Below, piece after piece: positions 8,765 through 17,724 of a DNA stretch of 64,000 nt (positions are counted from its first letter, which is position 1; the number at the start of each line of letters is the position of its first letter). Source of the DNA: Planctomycetota bacterium (GTDB taxonomy: Bacteria; Planctomycetota; Phycisphaerae; Sedimentisphaerales; Anaerobacaceae); contig VRUL01000011.1 of assembly GCA_019456145.1 (NCBI GenBank), forward strand, positions 62,001 through 126,000, read 5' to 3'. The notes under the pieces were generated by a model. The model worked only from the letters and a program-made list of their open reading frames with translations. It ran no database searches and had not been told where the DNA came from. A program made the translations under genes and the position numbers.

Positions 8765-9319
8765 TGCCGCGTCCTTTCTTAATTAATTCGTATCTCGTTG
8801 TTCGAACAAGATACGCTGCAAGTATACCTGCAAAAGGCGACTTTGCAACTAATTTCCGGGGACCCCATTTTGTCCCGCACCAATTGAGTTTAGGCTCACC
8901 CCGTAAGTTAGCCGTTGGTCTTACGGGGCTCACGCCTAATTGGTGCGGGATTACAAAATTGGGAATCCTCCGGGGCGGTTGTGGGATTAAGGATTTGCCC
9001 AAAAAAGAACCGAACTGCAAAATTTTGCACGAATTCTGCTATAAAATCTTAACCTGCCACAATTTGATGATACTGTTTGAAAGCGACGTTTTTCAATAGG
9101 CGACGCTATTATGGCAACAGATAATAATCTTATTCAACTACCATCGCAAAGTCAGTATTCAGCAAAAGTACCAGGAGGGCAATATTCTACTGGTGCGGGG
9201 TACTTTAAAGAGCCGTACTTGACCAGTTCAATAGAGGTATCCAAAAGCTGGGCAAAAATCCGGGGAAGGTTATGTGAAGCCGGAAGGACAGTTAGCGATT
9301 AGGCACATACACTCAAAGA
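8765..9319. other. intergenic region upstream of accB with a long palindrome
   Basis: About 555 bp. The left part must hold the accB promoter, but I cannot pick hexamers confidently. The long hairpin fills 8856-8973. A 63-codon plus-strand frame at 9111-9302 has no good ribosome site and no recognisable family. Confidence 0.5.
8856..8973. mobile_element. long imperfect hairpin, probable MITE-like palindromic element
   Basis: Two arms of about 53 nt (8856-8908 and 8920-8973) with an 11-nt loop. Perfectly paired blocks are CCGG, ATTTTGT, CCCGCACCAATT and CCCCGTAAG. Small internal loops separate them. The outer motif CCCATTTTGT/ACAAAATTGGGAATCC is shared with the smaller palindrome at 3726-3762, and the left half resembles 35080-35100. 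No transposase is encoded. A MITE or REP-like element is inference. Confidence 0.6.
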
Positions 9320-10594
9320 CTAAAGTATTTCAAAGCCAACTGTCGTAATATCGTCGAACTCCGCGGGGTCGATTTCCTGAGTTTGCGTAAGCTCTCTAAA
9401 TTTGTCCCTCATCTCGACAATCGGCAACTCCATAAGGCTGGAAAACTCTTCGCTGAAATGAAAGCCGGTTTCGTCGTCGACACTACCGATAAAGGGTTCT
9501 GCTCCGTCCGAATACAGCATGAATTTATCACCGGTTTGAAGCTGTATTGTCTGCTGGACATATTCAGATTGACTAAAAACTCCAAGCAGCGAGCCTTTTA
9601 TTTCCAATTGTTCTGGTGCCTCTCCGGGCCTAATCAGAATCGGATACGGATGTCCTGCACGGGCAAAGGTTAGCTGTAGTGTCTTTGTATCCAGCAGGCA
9701 ATAGCAACAGGTAGCAAACTGGTAACCGGAGAGTTTCTGTGCAGCCATTCTCACATTGAGATTTTTCATAACCTCCGCGGGTGAAAATATACGGTAATTA
9801 TTCTCGACAGTCTCACGCAGGACCAGGGCCTGCTTTAGAAAGATCGTCAAAAGTGCAGCGGGCATTCCGTGACCGATTACATCAGCCACATAAAAAGCGA
9901 TGTGCTGTTCGTCAATACGCACGACATCATAAATATCACCTGAGACCCACTCGGCCGGCAAAAAAGTCGTGGCCCATCGTACCTTGTCAGTATTAGGCAT
10001 TTGAGTCTGCAGAAAATCCTGTTGAACAAGACCGGCTAAACGCAGCTGCTCTGTCAGGTTGTCCACCATCGCTCCAGTCATGCTAAGCTGCTGCGCCAGT
10101 TTATTCTTGTAAATTGTCTGCACTTGCCGGGGTGGAAGCGCAGGTTTTACGGCCATTCCCGTACTTTTTTTACGGTATGCAAGATTGACACTGATTCTCA
10201 CCCACAGATCATCTATAGAAACCGCCTCCGTTGTGCCACCCATTGAGAAACTGGTCTTTGAGGGTGTTAGGGAAAAACTTCTTATTGGCGTTTCCATCCG
10301 CTCGGTGAGCAAAATCACACCAATATTTTCCATTTCGAGAGATTCGATTATCCGGGCCAATCTCTGCTGCTGCAAAGCATCAGATTCTTCAGCATCGATA
10401 ACCACAGTTCCAATCATGCCGAGTTGACTGCGTACCTCGGGAAACTTGTCTACCCCGAGGATGCGGGAAGAAAGCTTTCTCTGCCTCAAAAGCTTCTTTA
10501 TTTCATATGGCATCTGTCCCTTATTCGTCAGGTACAGAACATCTGTAAAGCTTTTGGGCACTTCAATAGCACTTAGTAGATCTGCTTTTTCCAT
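9320..10594 (-). CDS. PP2C-type serine phosphatase (RsbU/SpoIIE family)
   Basis: A 424-residue protein. The N-terminal half resembles a response-regulator/REC-like alpha-beta fold without a clear phospho-acceptor. The C-terminal PP2C_SIG domain has the metal-binding motifs WVSGDIYDV, VADVIGHGMPAALLT, RAGHPYPIL, LYSDGAEP and DDITTVGFEIL. Such proteins dephosphorylate anti-anti-sigma factors in partner-switching pathways. No sigma or anti-sigma partner is adjacent. ATG 10594 has AAAGGG at good spacing. The frame stays open to 10630. Confidence 0.85.
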   Translation of the reverse strand: MEKADLLSAIEVPKSFTDVLYLTNKGQMPYEIKKLLRQRKLSSRILGVDKFPEVRSQLGMIGTVVIDAEESDALQQQRLARIIESLEMENIGVILLTERMETPIRSFSLTPSKTSFSMGGTTEAVSIDDLWVRISVNLAYRKKSTGMAVKPALPPRQVQTIYKNKLAQQLSMTGAMVDNLTEQLRLAGLVQQDFLQTQMPNTDKVRWATTFLPAEWVSGDIYDVVRIDEQHIAFYVADVIGHGMPAALLTIFLKQALVLRETVENNYRIFSPAEVMKNLNVRMAAQKLSGYQFATCCYCLLDTKTLQLTFARAGHPYPILIRPGEAPEQLEIKGSLLGVFSQSEYVQQTIQLQTGDKFMLYSDGAEPFIGSVDDETGFHFSEEFSSLMELPIVEMRDKFRELTQTQEIDPAEFDDITTVGFEIL

Positions 10595-10863
10595 TTTATT
10601 TACCCTTTGCAGTCGTGTTATAGGACTCAATCAATACGCATTATCGTACAAACCGGCATAGGATAGTTTCGACCAGTTAGAAGGGGTACTTTGCTTTTTT
10701 CCAGTTTTTTTCTGCTTCTGTAAGATTCGGCTTCTTCGCACTGTCTGCCAAGACACATTGGTGCGAATTATGGCCTTGTCACAATACAAGTTCCACATTT
10801 GTGGAATTATACTTTTTTAAATATTCTTTGCGCCCCCGGTGCTTATTTGGCTCAAAACCGTGC

Positions 10864-11595
10864 TTAGCTGGTGAAGATTGCCGAGCCGATGCGAAGGATG
10901 GTTGCGCCCTCTTCAACCGCTACTTCATAGTCTGAACTCATACCCATACTTAGCTCAGTAAACTCAGGGCCGACAATTTTTTCTCCGCGCAGCTCAACAA
11001 ATAACTCTCTTGCACGAACAAAACAAGCCCGAATTACATCTTTATTATGCATCAACGGTGCCATTGTCATCAACCCAACCAGCTTTAGATTCGGCAAGGT
11101 CACTATCTGTTCAGCCAGATGCGTTGCTGCTCCTACGGGAACACCATATTTTTGCGGCTCGTTTGAGATGTTAACCTGCAGAAGTATTTTAGGAAACAAG
11201 TTCAGCTTTGCCGCTGAAGCGTTTATCTCTTCGGCCAGCCGAAGTGTATCAACAGAATGTACCAGAGAAGCTATCGGTAAGACCTGGCTGACCTTATTAC
11301 GCTGCAGATGGCCGATCATATGCCAATTGACTTTTTCCGGCAGAGCCGAATCATCATTTCCACTCTCCAGAAATTCAGCGACCTGAGTGGAAACTTTCTT
11401 TAATTGCTGAACACGGTTCTCACCGAGATTGAAAAAGCCCAGACGAATAACTTCTTGTATGGCCTCGATAGTTGCGGACTTAGTAACAATGACGAGTTTT
11501 ATCTCATCAATGTCCCTGCCGACACGCGCACAAGCAGAACTGATTTTTCCTTTTACACATTCTATTCTTTCAGAAATTTTGGTCATATTGGCCAT
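10864..11595 (-). CDS. YggS-family pyridoxal-phosphate homeostasis protein
   Basis: A 243-residue single-domain PLP-binding protein (PROSC/YlmE/YggS family). The lysine that would bind PLP is in LVIVTKSATIEAI. The motifs GENRVQQL, WHMIGHLQRNK, LLQVNISNEPQKYGV and ELSMGMSSDYEVAVEEGATILRIG are all family signatures. The role is control of free PLP and of amino/keto acid pools. No neighbour is clearly linked. Confidence 0.93.
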   Translation of the reverse strand: MANMTKISERIECVKGKISSACARVGRDIDEIKLVIVTKSATIEAIQEVIRLGFFNLGENRVQQLKKVSTQVAEFLESGNDDSALPEKVNWHMIGHLQRNKVSQVLPIASLVHSVDTLRLAEEINASAAKLNLFPKILLQVNISNEPQKYGVPVGAATHLAEQIVTLPNLKLVGLMTMAPLMHNKDVIRACFVRARELFVELRGEKIVGPEFTELSMGMSSDYEVAVEEGATILRIGSAIFTS

Positions 11596-12189
11596 AAAAG
11601 GTCAGACGGGAATTCGAAATTTAAGAACTTCGATCCACCCAAAAAAGAACACGTCTAAGATACCTGTTCGTAGCTGTTTTTGCCATCAAAAAATTCTCAA
11701 AAATGATAACTTTTAGGCCTACATGATGATAATCTACACAAATCAGGGTAAATATTCAAGCCGCTTGGCATTATGATTTCCACAAAGATTATAAGATGAT
11801 GCAAAAAAACAAGAAAATAGTCATTTTTGACTTGCATTTTATCGTCTTATCTTGTATATTAATTGAAGTAGGAAGAAGTAGGGGTATCTGCTCCTCTAAG
11901 AAAATCTTATTTTTTTCCATTTTTTTATTTGACAGCCTTACTTAAAGGCGTTAGTTGTTTTCCTTTACCACCTTTGAATTAATGAAATAAGGTTGCTTCG
12001 GGCAACTTCTGAACCTCGGCGAGGCAGTGTGGCACGCCGGTTTCCCCCCCAGCCGGTTCCACCACCTCGCCTTTTTTCTGCGCACACCCTTAAACCGGCT
12101 ATCTGCTTATCTATGCCGAAAACGACAGGCCAGGCGGGCCCAAGAGTCTCTGCAGCCCTCGGTCCCGGCACTGGCTCAGTAGTATTCAA
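11596..12189. other. intergenic region without a supported gene
   Basis: About 590 bp. The left part (to about 11980) is AT-rich with a short purine repeat near 11866-11886 and the palindrome CAAGCCGCTTG near 11759. The right part (11990-12190) is GC-rich with the small stem GTTGC/GCAAC near 11993-12007. Overlapping ORFs on both strands at 11965-12193 have low-complexity products and no family resemblance. Confidence 0.5.
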
Positions 12190-12459
12190 CTAAGCGAGTG
12201 GTTGTCCCAAGCCTGCTTTTCGCAGCGTGTCCTCATCCGGACCACGGCCTGAGCAACATTCGGCGAGCTTGCCGTCGATTACTACGGCAGGAAGAGATTG
12301 AATGCCAAATCCCTTTGCGCGTTCGGCCACATTCGGGTCGTTGATATCCAATACACTCACTTCGCAGGAATCACATGCGATACCTTTGATAGACTCGATC
12401 GTCTCGTCGCAAACGGGACAACCTGCGCTGAATACCTCAATTTTTCGTTTGACGTTCAT
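12190..12459 (-). CDS. small thioredoxin-like protein with CPVC motif (mercury operon)
   Basis: An 89-residue protein starting MNVKRKIEVFSAGCPVCDETI, a thioredoxin/glutaredoxin-like fold with a CPVC redox or metal-binding pair and the cis-proline region SLPAVVIDGK. There are additional Cys pairs at IACDSC and ECCSG. AGGAGG sits 7-8 nt before the ATG. It overlaps the 3' end of the MerC-like gene by 23 bp and is the last gene of the merR operon. A redox or Hg-trafficking role is inferred from context. Confidence 0.8.
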   Translation of the reverse strand: MNVKRKIEVFSAGCPVCDETIESIKGIACDSCEVSVLDINDPNVAERAKGFGIQSLPAVVIDGKLAECCSGRGPDEDTLRKAGLGQPLA

Positions 12460-13255
12460 AGCTAACCTCCTTTGGAGTTTGTCTATGTTCCAGTTTTGTT
12501 CGCGGCGCTGCTGCCGGAACACAGTCAGAGCAGCAGACGCCGTCGGCCATTTTTCGCGGCCACAAGTTCCAGATAGAAGCTGCAACCAGAAGGACAACAC
12601 CTCCATACGTTACAGCCCTCCAGGCAAAAATAAATTTGCCGGCGAGGATGATAAGTGCTGAGGCCGAACCTAAAACGAGCGGGCCGAAACCCCTGCGTCC
12701 TCGAGCATGGAAGCCGAGTGAGAGTAGCGACACAACCAGACACAGGAGCATCAACGGAAAAAGGTAAGGTGTATAGTTGATAAATCCAAGCCCCATCGAG
12801 CTCAAAAATGCCGCATACGCAGGCCAGCAGGCCGGACAACTAATACCCGGAATCAGCACGCTGCCAATTACAGGAAAAATACCTAAGCCGCCACGCCATT
12901 TGCTCCTGTGCGCAAAGCCCACACCCGCAGAAGCCAAGCCCCTTCCTTTAGCTTTCAACAGTGCCGAAATAATCACTTCCAGCAAGGGAACTCCGCTGAT
13001 TTTCCCGTCCCCATCTGAATATACCCTGCAGCACTTGGCACCGCTTTCCGGGAAAGCACCAGCCACGTCCTTACCACCAACCAGAACCGTCGGGGAACCA
13101 TACCTGCGCACATAGTCAGGACTTTTATCATCGCTTCGCTCCCACTCCTGCCACTGGGCTTCCAATCCAACCCTGGCCAAAGCTAACTTCAGTCGTACCC
13201 TCATCTCCTCGACATTCGGACAATCACTATCATATATCAGTTCTACATCGACCAT
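12437..13255 (-). CDS. thioredoxin-like domain fused to MerC/MerT-like membrane protein
   Basis: A 272-residue fusion. Residues 1-95 are a thioredoxin-like domain (VELIYDSDCPNVEEM, SPTVLVGGKDV, KCCRVY). Residues 125-235 carry about four membrane segments with ISCPACWPAYAAFLSSMGLG, close to the CPAC-type pair of MerC mercury carriers. A Cys-rich tail (GVCCSDC) follows. It probably binds and imports Hg(II). ATG 13255 overlaps the merR stop as TAATG and has AAGGAG upstream, so translation is coupled. No merA reductase is present nearby. Confidence 0.7.
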   Translation of the reverse strand: MVDVELIYDSDCPNVEEMRVRLKLALARVGLEAQWQEWERSDDKSPDYVRRYGSPTVLVGGKDVAGAFPESGAKCCRVYSDGDGKISGVPLLEVIISALLKAKGRGLASAGVGFAHRSKWRGGLGIFPVIGSVLIPGISCPACWPAYAAFLSSMGLGFINYTPYLFPLMLLCLVVSLLSLGFHARGRRGFGPLVLGSASALIILAGKFIFAWRAVTYGGVVLLVAASIWNLWPRKMADGVCCSDCVPAAAPRTKLEHRQTPKEVSYERQTKN

Positions 13256-13665
13256 TACTTTATCTCCTTCTCTTCGAGCATCTGCAATATCGGGCATTCA
13301 GAAACAGGCCCACCTTCACTACAGGCAGCAGTCAAATCCGTTAGTGCCTGTTTCATCTTTTGGAGGCCTTGAATTTTTTGTTCAATGTCGAGCATCTTTG
13401 CCTCTGCCCGGCTCTTGACATCCTCACAGGTTGCAGTCGCATCAAGACGGAGCCAGAGCAGTTCTTTAATTTCCTTGAGGGAGAATCCGACTTCTTTGGC
13501 CTTTTTGATAAAACGAAGGCGTAAAATGGCCTCTGGAGGATATTGTCGGTAGCCGGATTCTTTCCGGGGCGGCTTCTCAAGAAGTCCCCGCCGCTCATAA
13601 AATCGCACGGTCTCAACCCCAACCCCTGTCTGGAGGGCAACTTGTCCAATACTGAGAGCTTCCAT
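13255..13665 (-). CDS. merR: mercury-responsive MerR-family regulator
   Basis: A 136-residue MerR protein. The winged helix-turn-helix starts with SIGQVALQTGVGVETVRFYERRGLL. A long dimerisation helix follows. Cys80, Cys115 and Cys124 keep the spacing C-x34-C-x8-C, identical to the three Hg ligands of Tn501 MerR, so Hg(II) sensing is likely rather than zinc or redox sensing. It is the first gene of the three-gene operon. A candidate dyad operator lies about 90 bp upstream. Confidence 0.88.
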   Translation of the reverse strand: MEALSIGQVALQTGVGVETVRFYERRGLLEKPPRKESGYRQYPPEAILRLRFIKKAKEVGFSLKEIKELLWLRLDATATCEDVKSRAEAKMLDIEQKIQGLQKMKQALTDLTAACSEGGPVSECPILQMLEEKEIK

Positions 13666-13754
13666 TGTTTCGGCTCCTTTTCTTATAAGTTACTGGTTTT
13701 GGGGCTAAACATCGTTCTCAAAAGCCCAACCAGCCCTTTCGTTACTGCCTACTA

Positions 13755-13773
13755 CCCGTACCTTACTACAGGG
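13755..13773 (-). promoter_or_regulatory. candidate MerR operator dyad
   Basis: On the minus strand, CCCTGTAGTAAGGTACGGG forms a dyad of the type CCxGTA-N-TACxGG, the shape of mer operators. It lies about 90 bp upstream of merR in the only large gap before the operon. Flanking -35/-10 hexamers are not clear. Confidence 0.4.
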
Positions 13774-13876
13774 TTCAGTGTTTTTTTGAAATTTCTCGGC
13801 CAATCTGACCAATTTTATGGTATGCGGGAGAAACCCGGAAAGAATTGCTTTGCAACCCCACTTTTGGTTTGTAAGT

Positions 13877-14287
13877 CTACTCTCCGCGAATTTGGACTAT
13901 CGCCCTTCTACTGCGAGGGCCATCGAATTCACAGAAAAAAATACCCTGCCAGGTACCGAGTTCCAGGGACTTGTCCTTTATCAGGATTTGCTCGCTGCAG
14001 CCGATTATGGAGCTTTTGCAGTGAGCATCGGAATTGCCCTCAGAATGGCGATAACCCGGACGATGATGAGGCAACAATTCCTCAAGGGTCAAAAGTATAT
14101 CGTGCATAACAGAAGGGTCAGCGTTTTCATTTATGGTAATTGCCGCCGTTGTATGAGGACAATAGACTATTACATCACCATTAGTAATACCCGATTGTGC
14201 GACAAGAGAGCTGACTTGGCTGGTAATATCAATCATCTGGTTGCGGTGTTTACTGCTTATGTGAAAATCTTTTTTAACAATTTTCAT
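13877..14287 (-). CDS. yjbQ: YjbQ/UPF0047 family protein
   Basis: A 136-residue protein with the family motifs CPHTTAAITINENADPSV, HRPGYRHSEGNSDAH, IIGCSEQI and LGTWQGIFFCEFDGPRSR. E. coli YjbQ has weak thiamine-phosphate synthase activity, but the true role is unsettled. The metal-binding histidines are conserved. It follows argS on the same strand by 12 bp, so it may be co-transcribed with it. Confidence 0.9.
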   Translation of the reverse strand: MKIVKKDFHISSKHRNQMIDITSQVSSLVAQSGITNGDVIVYCPHTTAAITINENADPSVMHDILLTLEELLPHHRPGYRHSEGNSDAHCKSSIIGCSEQILIKDKSLELGTWQGIFFCEFDGPRSRRAIVQIRGE

Positions 14288-14299
14288 TATTATTACCTC

Positions 14300-16306
14300 T
14301 TACATTTGCTCGACCACTTCGATGCCTAAAAGCTCACTCAAACCATGTTTGATAGTCTTTGCGGTTAAATCACAAAGCAGCAATCTGGTCGGTCTTTTAT
14401 CCGATGGGGCATCCAAAACCGGACAATTTGTATAAAACACACTGAACTTCTGTGCCAATTCGTACAAATAAGTGGTTAGATAATTCGGCCTGTAGTCAGA
14501 AACAGCGGCTTCTATCGCTTCACCATAGCGAATCAGATATTTCGCCAAATCAAACTCTGCCGGCTCAGTTAAATTTAACTTGCCCACATCTTTCAACTCA
14601 GTCCCAACATCCACATCTTTTGTCTGTGCTTTTCTCTCAATCGATTTTATCCGGGCGTAGGCGTATTGCATATATGGAGCGGTATTGCCATCCATCGCTA
14701 ACATCTTATCGAAGCTAAAGACATAATCACTTGTCCGGTTGTTGGAGTAGTCCGCGTACTTGACAGCCCCGATTCCGACCGCCTTTGCGATTTCAGTCTT
14801 CTTGGCTTCGTCAAGCTCCGGGTTTTTTTCTTCGACAACAGCCCTTGCCCGCTCCACAGCTTCATCGAGCAGCACTTTTAGTTTCACATTTTCACCTGAA
14901 CGTGTCTTTAACGGGGTCCCATCTTCACCTAAAACGCTGCCGAACATCACGTGTGAAAGCTCAATATCATCACCGATCCATTTGGCCATCCTCGCAACTG
15001 CAAACAGCATCTCAAAATGCAGCTTCTGACGGGAGTCGGTTACATAGATTATTGTATCTGCCTTTCGTTCATTAATCCGATATCGAATGGCCGCCAAATC
15101 CGTCGTCGCATAGAGATAAGCCCCGTCGGATTTCCGGATTATAAAAGGCAACGGCTGCCCTTCCTTATTCTTGAACCCTGCCGGAAAAACACAAACAGCA
15201 CCATCAGATTCTACCGCAAAGCCATCACGCTTCAAATCTCCCACAACACTTGGCAAATCATCATTATAAGCACTCTCGCCACGAACATCAGCCGGCGTCA
15301 GAGTAACGCCAAGTTTCTCATAAATCCCATTGCAGTACTCCAACGTAAGATCCCTGACATACTCCCATGCCTTGCGCTCCTGCTCATTCTTCTTCTTATC
15401 CTTTTTCTGCAACATAGCGGTTACATGGCGTGAGAGCGATTCATAGGGTATCTGCCCACTCCGGGTTGGGATCGTCAGGCCCATATCGATTGCTGAGTCT
15501 TCCAGAGTATTTACATACTGGTAAACCACCAGGAACTTTTGCCATATGTCGTTTGGATCATATTTGTCGAGTTCTTTCAAAAAGGGATGGAAGTATTTCT
15601 CGCCGTCGCCAAGCTCGTCCTCATAATCTTCCTGCCAATCTTTCTCGTGACGATCACGTATACGGCGACAGACGGCCTCTAAGGTCTTTTTGTCTTCTGG
15701 ACAACTCTTGAGTTCTTCAAGTTCACTAAGATAGTAGTGTGGTTCTCCGTGCTTATCGGCCATGCAAAGATGCCACAAACCAAGTATGACCCTTCCAAAC
15801 TGTGTGCCCCAGTCGCCGATGTGGTTCTGTGGGATGACATCATGGCCAAGAAACTTGAGCATTCGGCAAATGCAATCACCTATGATCGTACTTCGCAAGT
15901 GCCCCACATGCATTGGCTTGGCAATATTAGGACAGGAAAAATCGACGACGATGGTTTTTGTCTGAGCTGTTTTCTCTATGCCTAAGCGGTTCTCAATATC
16001 AGTGTTTATTTCAAGCAATCTGTCTGCAACAAAAACAGATTTCAACCGCAGATTGATAAAGCCCGGCCCAGCAATTTCCGGCGGCTCGCAAATATCTTCA
16101 ACGTCTAAATTCTTTATTACCTCTTCAGCAAGTTTTCGTGGATTTGTTTTTATCTTTTTGGCCAGCGCCATTACACCGTTGGCCTGGTAGTCGCCGAATT
16201 TGGGGGCGGTTGAGGATTTTACAATAGCTGCGCAATCGCTTCGACTCGTAGCAGCAGCCATCGCTGCACTAATCCTGTCTTCAAGTATGTCAACAGCAAG
16301 CTTCAT
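14300..16306 (-). CDS. argS: arginyl-tRNA synthetase
   Basis: A 668-residue class I synthetase. The N-terminal Add1 domain is followed by the HIGH-type motif as HVGH in CPNIAKPMHVGHLRSTIIGD. HIGDWGTQFG and the DALR anticodon-binding C-terminus follow (MQYAYARIKSI). The KMSKS loop is degenerate (TPLKTRSG), as in many ArgRS. It is longer than the 550-580 residues common elsewhere because of an insertion at about residues 195-320. It lies 22 bp after rsfS on the same strand. Confidence 0.96.
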   Translation of the reverse strand: MKLAVDILEDRISAAMAAATSRSDCAAIVKSSTAPKFGDYQANGVMALAKKIKTNPRKLAEEVIKNLDVEDICEPPEIAGPGFINLRLKSVFVADRLLEINTDIENRLGIEKTAQTKTIVVDFSCPNIAKPMHVGHLRSTIIGDCICRMLKFLGHDVIPQNHIGDWGTQFGRVILGLWHLCMADKHGEPHYYLSELEELKSCPEDKKTLEAVCRRIRDRHEKDWQEDYEDELGDGEKYFHPFLKELDKYDPNDIWQKFLVVYQYVNTLEDSAIDMGLTIPTRSGQIPYESLSRHVTAMLQKKDKKKNEQERKAWEYVRDLTLEYCNGIYEKLGVTLTPADVRGESAYNDDLPSVVGDLKRDGFAVESDGAVCVFPAGFKNKEGQPLPFIIRKSDGAYLYATTDLAAIRYRINERKADTIIYVTDSRQKLHFEMLFAVARMAKWIGDDIELSHVMFGSVLGEDGTPLKTRSGENVKLKVLLDEAVERARAVVEEKNPELDEAKKTEIAKAVGIGAVKYADYSNNRTSDYVFSFDKMLAMDGNTAPYMQYAYARIKSIERKAQTKDVDVGTELKDVGKLNLTEPAEFDLAKYLIRYGEAIEAAVSDYRPNYLTTYLYELAQKFSVFYTNCPVLDAPSDKRPTRLLLCDLTAKTIKHGLSELLGIEVVEQM

Positions 16307-16328
16307 CTAATAATCATTAATCAATAAT

Positions 16329-16712
16329 TCACCCCTTAGGGGTCAATTTCTCAGCGTCGCCCCAGAGCAACTCCAAATCGTAGTACTCTCGATACTCGCT
16401 ATCAAAGATATGAATTACAACATCGACAAAATCGAGCAAAATCCACCGTGCCTGCTCATAGCCGGCCCGGCCGAAACGCTGCTGCCCCTGTTCTTTCGCC
16501 TGTTCACAGATTTCGTCGGCGACAGCACGCATTTGTCTATCACTTGTGCCGGTAGCGATTACAAAAAAATCGGTAGCAGGCGATTTGCCCCTCAAGTCCA
16601 GAACCACAATGTCGCTGCAATGTCGTTCGGCGGCAACTCTGGCTACGGCCAGAGCAAAGGTCTTTGCTTTTTCGTTTACCCTCTTTGCCAAATTATATAT
16701 CCCAGTATTCAA
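16329..16712 (-). CDS. rsfS: ribosomal silencing factor RsfS (Iojap family)
   Basis: A 127-residue protein with DIVVLDLRGKSPATDFFVIATGTSDRQ, ARWILLDFVDVVIHIFDSEYREYYDLE and LWGDA, the diagnostic RsfS segments. It binds ribosomal protein L14 and blocks subunit joining in starvation. No ATG is available: the frame begins at a TTG (16712) directly against the T-run of the preceding terminator, and another TTG (16691) is possible. It is probably first in an operon with argS and yjbQ. Confidence 0.88.
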   Translation of the reverse strand: MNTGIYNLAKRVNEKAKTFALAVARVAAERHCSDIVVLDLRGKSPATDFFVIATGTSDRQMRAVADEICEQAKEQGQQRFGRAGYEQARWILLDFVDVVIHIFDSEYREYYDLELLWGDAEKLTPKG

Positions 16713-16738
16713 AAAAAGAGGTGGTCAGTTTGACCACC
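16711..16738 (-). terminator. Rho-independent terminator after the hicAB-like pair
   Basis: On the minus strand, GGTGGTCA and TGACCACC form an 8-bp stem with a 3-nt loop, followed by TCTTTTTTT. It lies downstream of the HicB-like gene and directly before rsfS. Confidence 0.8.
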
Positions 16739-16882
16739 CAGATAGATTACTTATATTGAGTGTTGGCGTCAACAGATTAAGGGAAACGTCGAAAGAAATC
16801 AGAAAGTATCAGCCATTTTGCACTCTACGGCGGACACCTGTTGTGTGAAAGCAAAACCCAACCGCCCAAAAAGGCGACCTGT

Positions 16883-17317
16883 TTAATAATTGGTAAGAAT
16901 ACGACTTAGAGCAGTGTTACGAATGAAATCAGATATACCCTTGAATCCAAGATTTGTGGCTGCATTAGCCAATAATAGTTTTTCTTCAGAAGTTAACCTG
17001 ACATTTACCTGAACGGTCCGCTTTTTGGCCGATGCCGGCTGTGGGGGTCTTTGACCGCATTCAATCATGGTCGCAACGGCAACCAGTAGAGCTTCTTTTG
17101 CAGCCTTGTAGCACTTGTCAGGTGTCTTGGCATCCGCAAAAACTGTAGGAAGTTCAACAGAACTGCCAATGAAACCTAACCTCTTATTTCTCTCAAGTAT
17201 TATGCGGTAATCAGCTACAATCTTCTTAGCTTTGAGCAAAACGGACTCCTTAAAAGGCCGGTCAAGCCTCTTGGATTTCGCCACGCTCTTTGAGGAATTC
17301 TTTGAATTTCTTGACAT
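16883..17317 (-). CDS. HicB-like antitoxin with C-terminal RHH/Arc-type DNA-binding segment
   Basis: A 144-residue protein. A lysine-rich lead is followed by a degenerate HicB partial RNase-H fold (YRIILERNKRLGFIGSSVEL, PTVFADAKTPDKCYKAAKEA). The C-terminal VQVNVRLTSEEKLLLANAA is a ribbon-helix-helix operator-binding type. It overlaps the HicA-like gene by 56 bp on the same strand. The combination fits a type II HicAB toxin-antitoxin module that represses its own promoter. Confidence 0.75.
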   Translation of the reverse strand: MSRNSKNSSKSVAKSKRLDRPFKESVLLKAKKIVADYRIILERNKRLGFIGSSVELPTVFADAKTPDKCYKAAKEALLVAVATMIECGQRPPQPASAKKRTVQVNVRLTSEEKLLLANAATNLGFKGISDFIRNTALSRILTNY

Positions 17318-17471
17318 ATTCAACATCCACCTTTTTGTCGTGCACAGGGATGAGCCACGGAAGCTCCGCTTCCTTAACAAATACCCGATACGGCTGATAA
17401 ATCTTTTTCAACTTCCATCCGTGTGACTCAAACAACTCCAAAACTTCCTGAAAACCCACATAATCATCCAT
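17262..17471 (-). CDS. HicA-like mRNA interferase toxin
   Basis: A 69-residue protein resembling HicA/YcfA. It has ELFESHGWKLKKIYQPYRVFVK, with an aromatic pair where HicA usually has the catalytic SHHIF-type His, then LIPVHDKKVDVEYVKKF. The canonical catalytic histidine of the G-S-H motif reads QPYRVF here, so toxicity is uncertain. ATG 17471 with GGAAG 8 nt upstream is preferred over a GTG at 17480. First gene of the pair. Confidence 0.65.
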   Translation of the reverse strand: MDDYVGFQEVLELFESHGWKLKKIYQPYRVFVKEAELPWLIPVHDKKVDVEYVKKFKEFLKERGEIQEA

Positions 17472-17724
17472 CGTTAACACTTCCTTTTGATGTTAAACCA
17501 ATAAAGCTCATGGCCTCATAACCATATTTACAAAGCCATTGCCACTTTCGGCATAACATCAGGAAGCGGCCTCCACATCGATGACTCCCACATCGACCGT
17601 GCCCGACTCCCTGATAAACGATTATCGGGTCCTTTGATCTTACTGATTAAAGTATAGCCTACGATATACAGAATGTCAAGAGTTATTTTTGTTTTTTTGA
17701 ATTTATTTTGTAGAAATTAGCCTG

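Noticed and set aside
9111..9302. 63-codon plus-strand ORF before the PP2C gene
   Set aside because: No Shine-Dalgarno, no recognisable family, and flanking minus-strand genes.
11965..12193. Overlapping ORFs on both strands after the mer-type operon
   Set aside because: Low-complexity products from GC-rich DNA; neither has a ribosome site.
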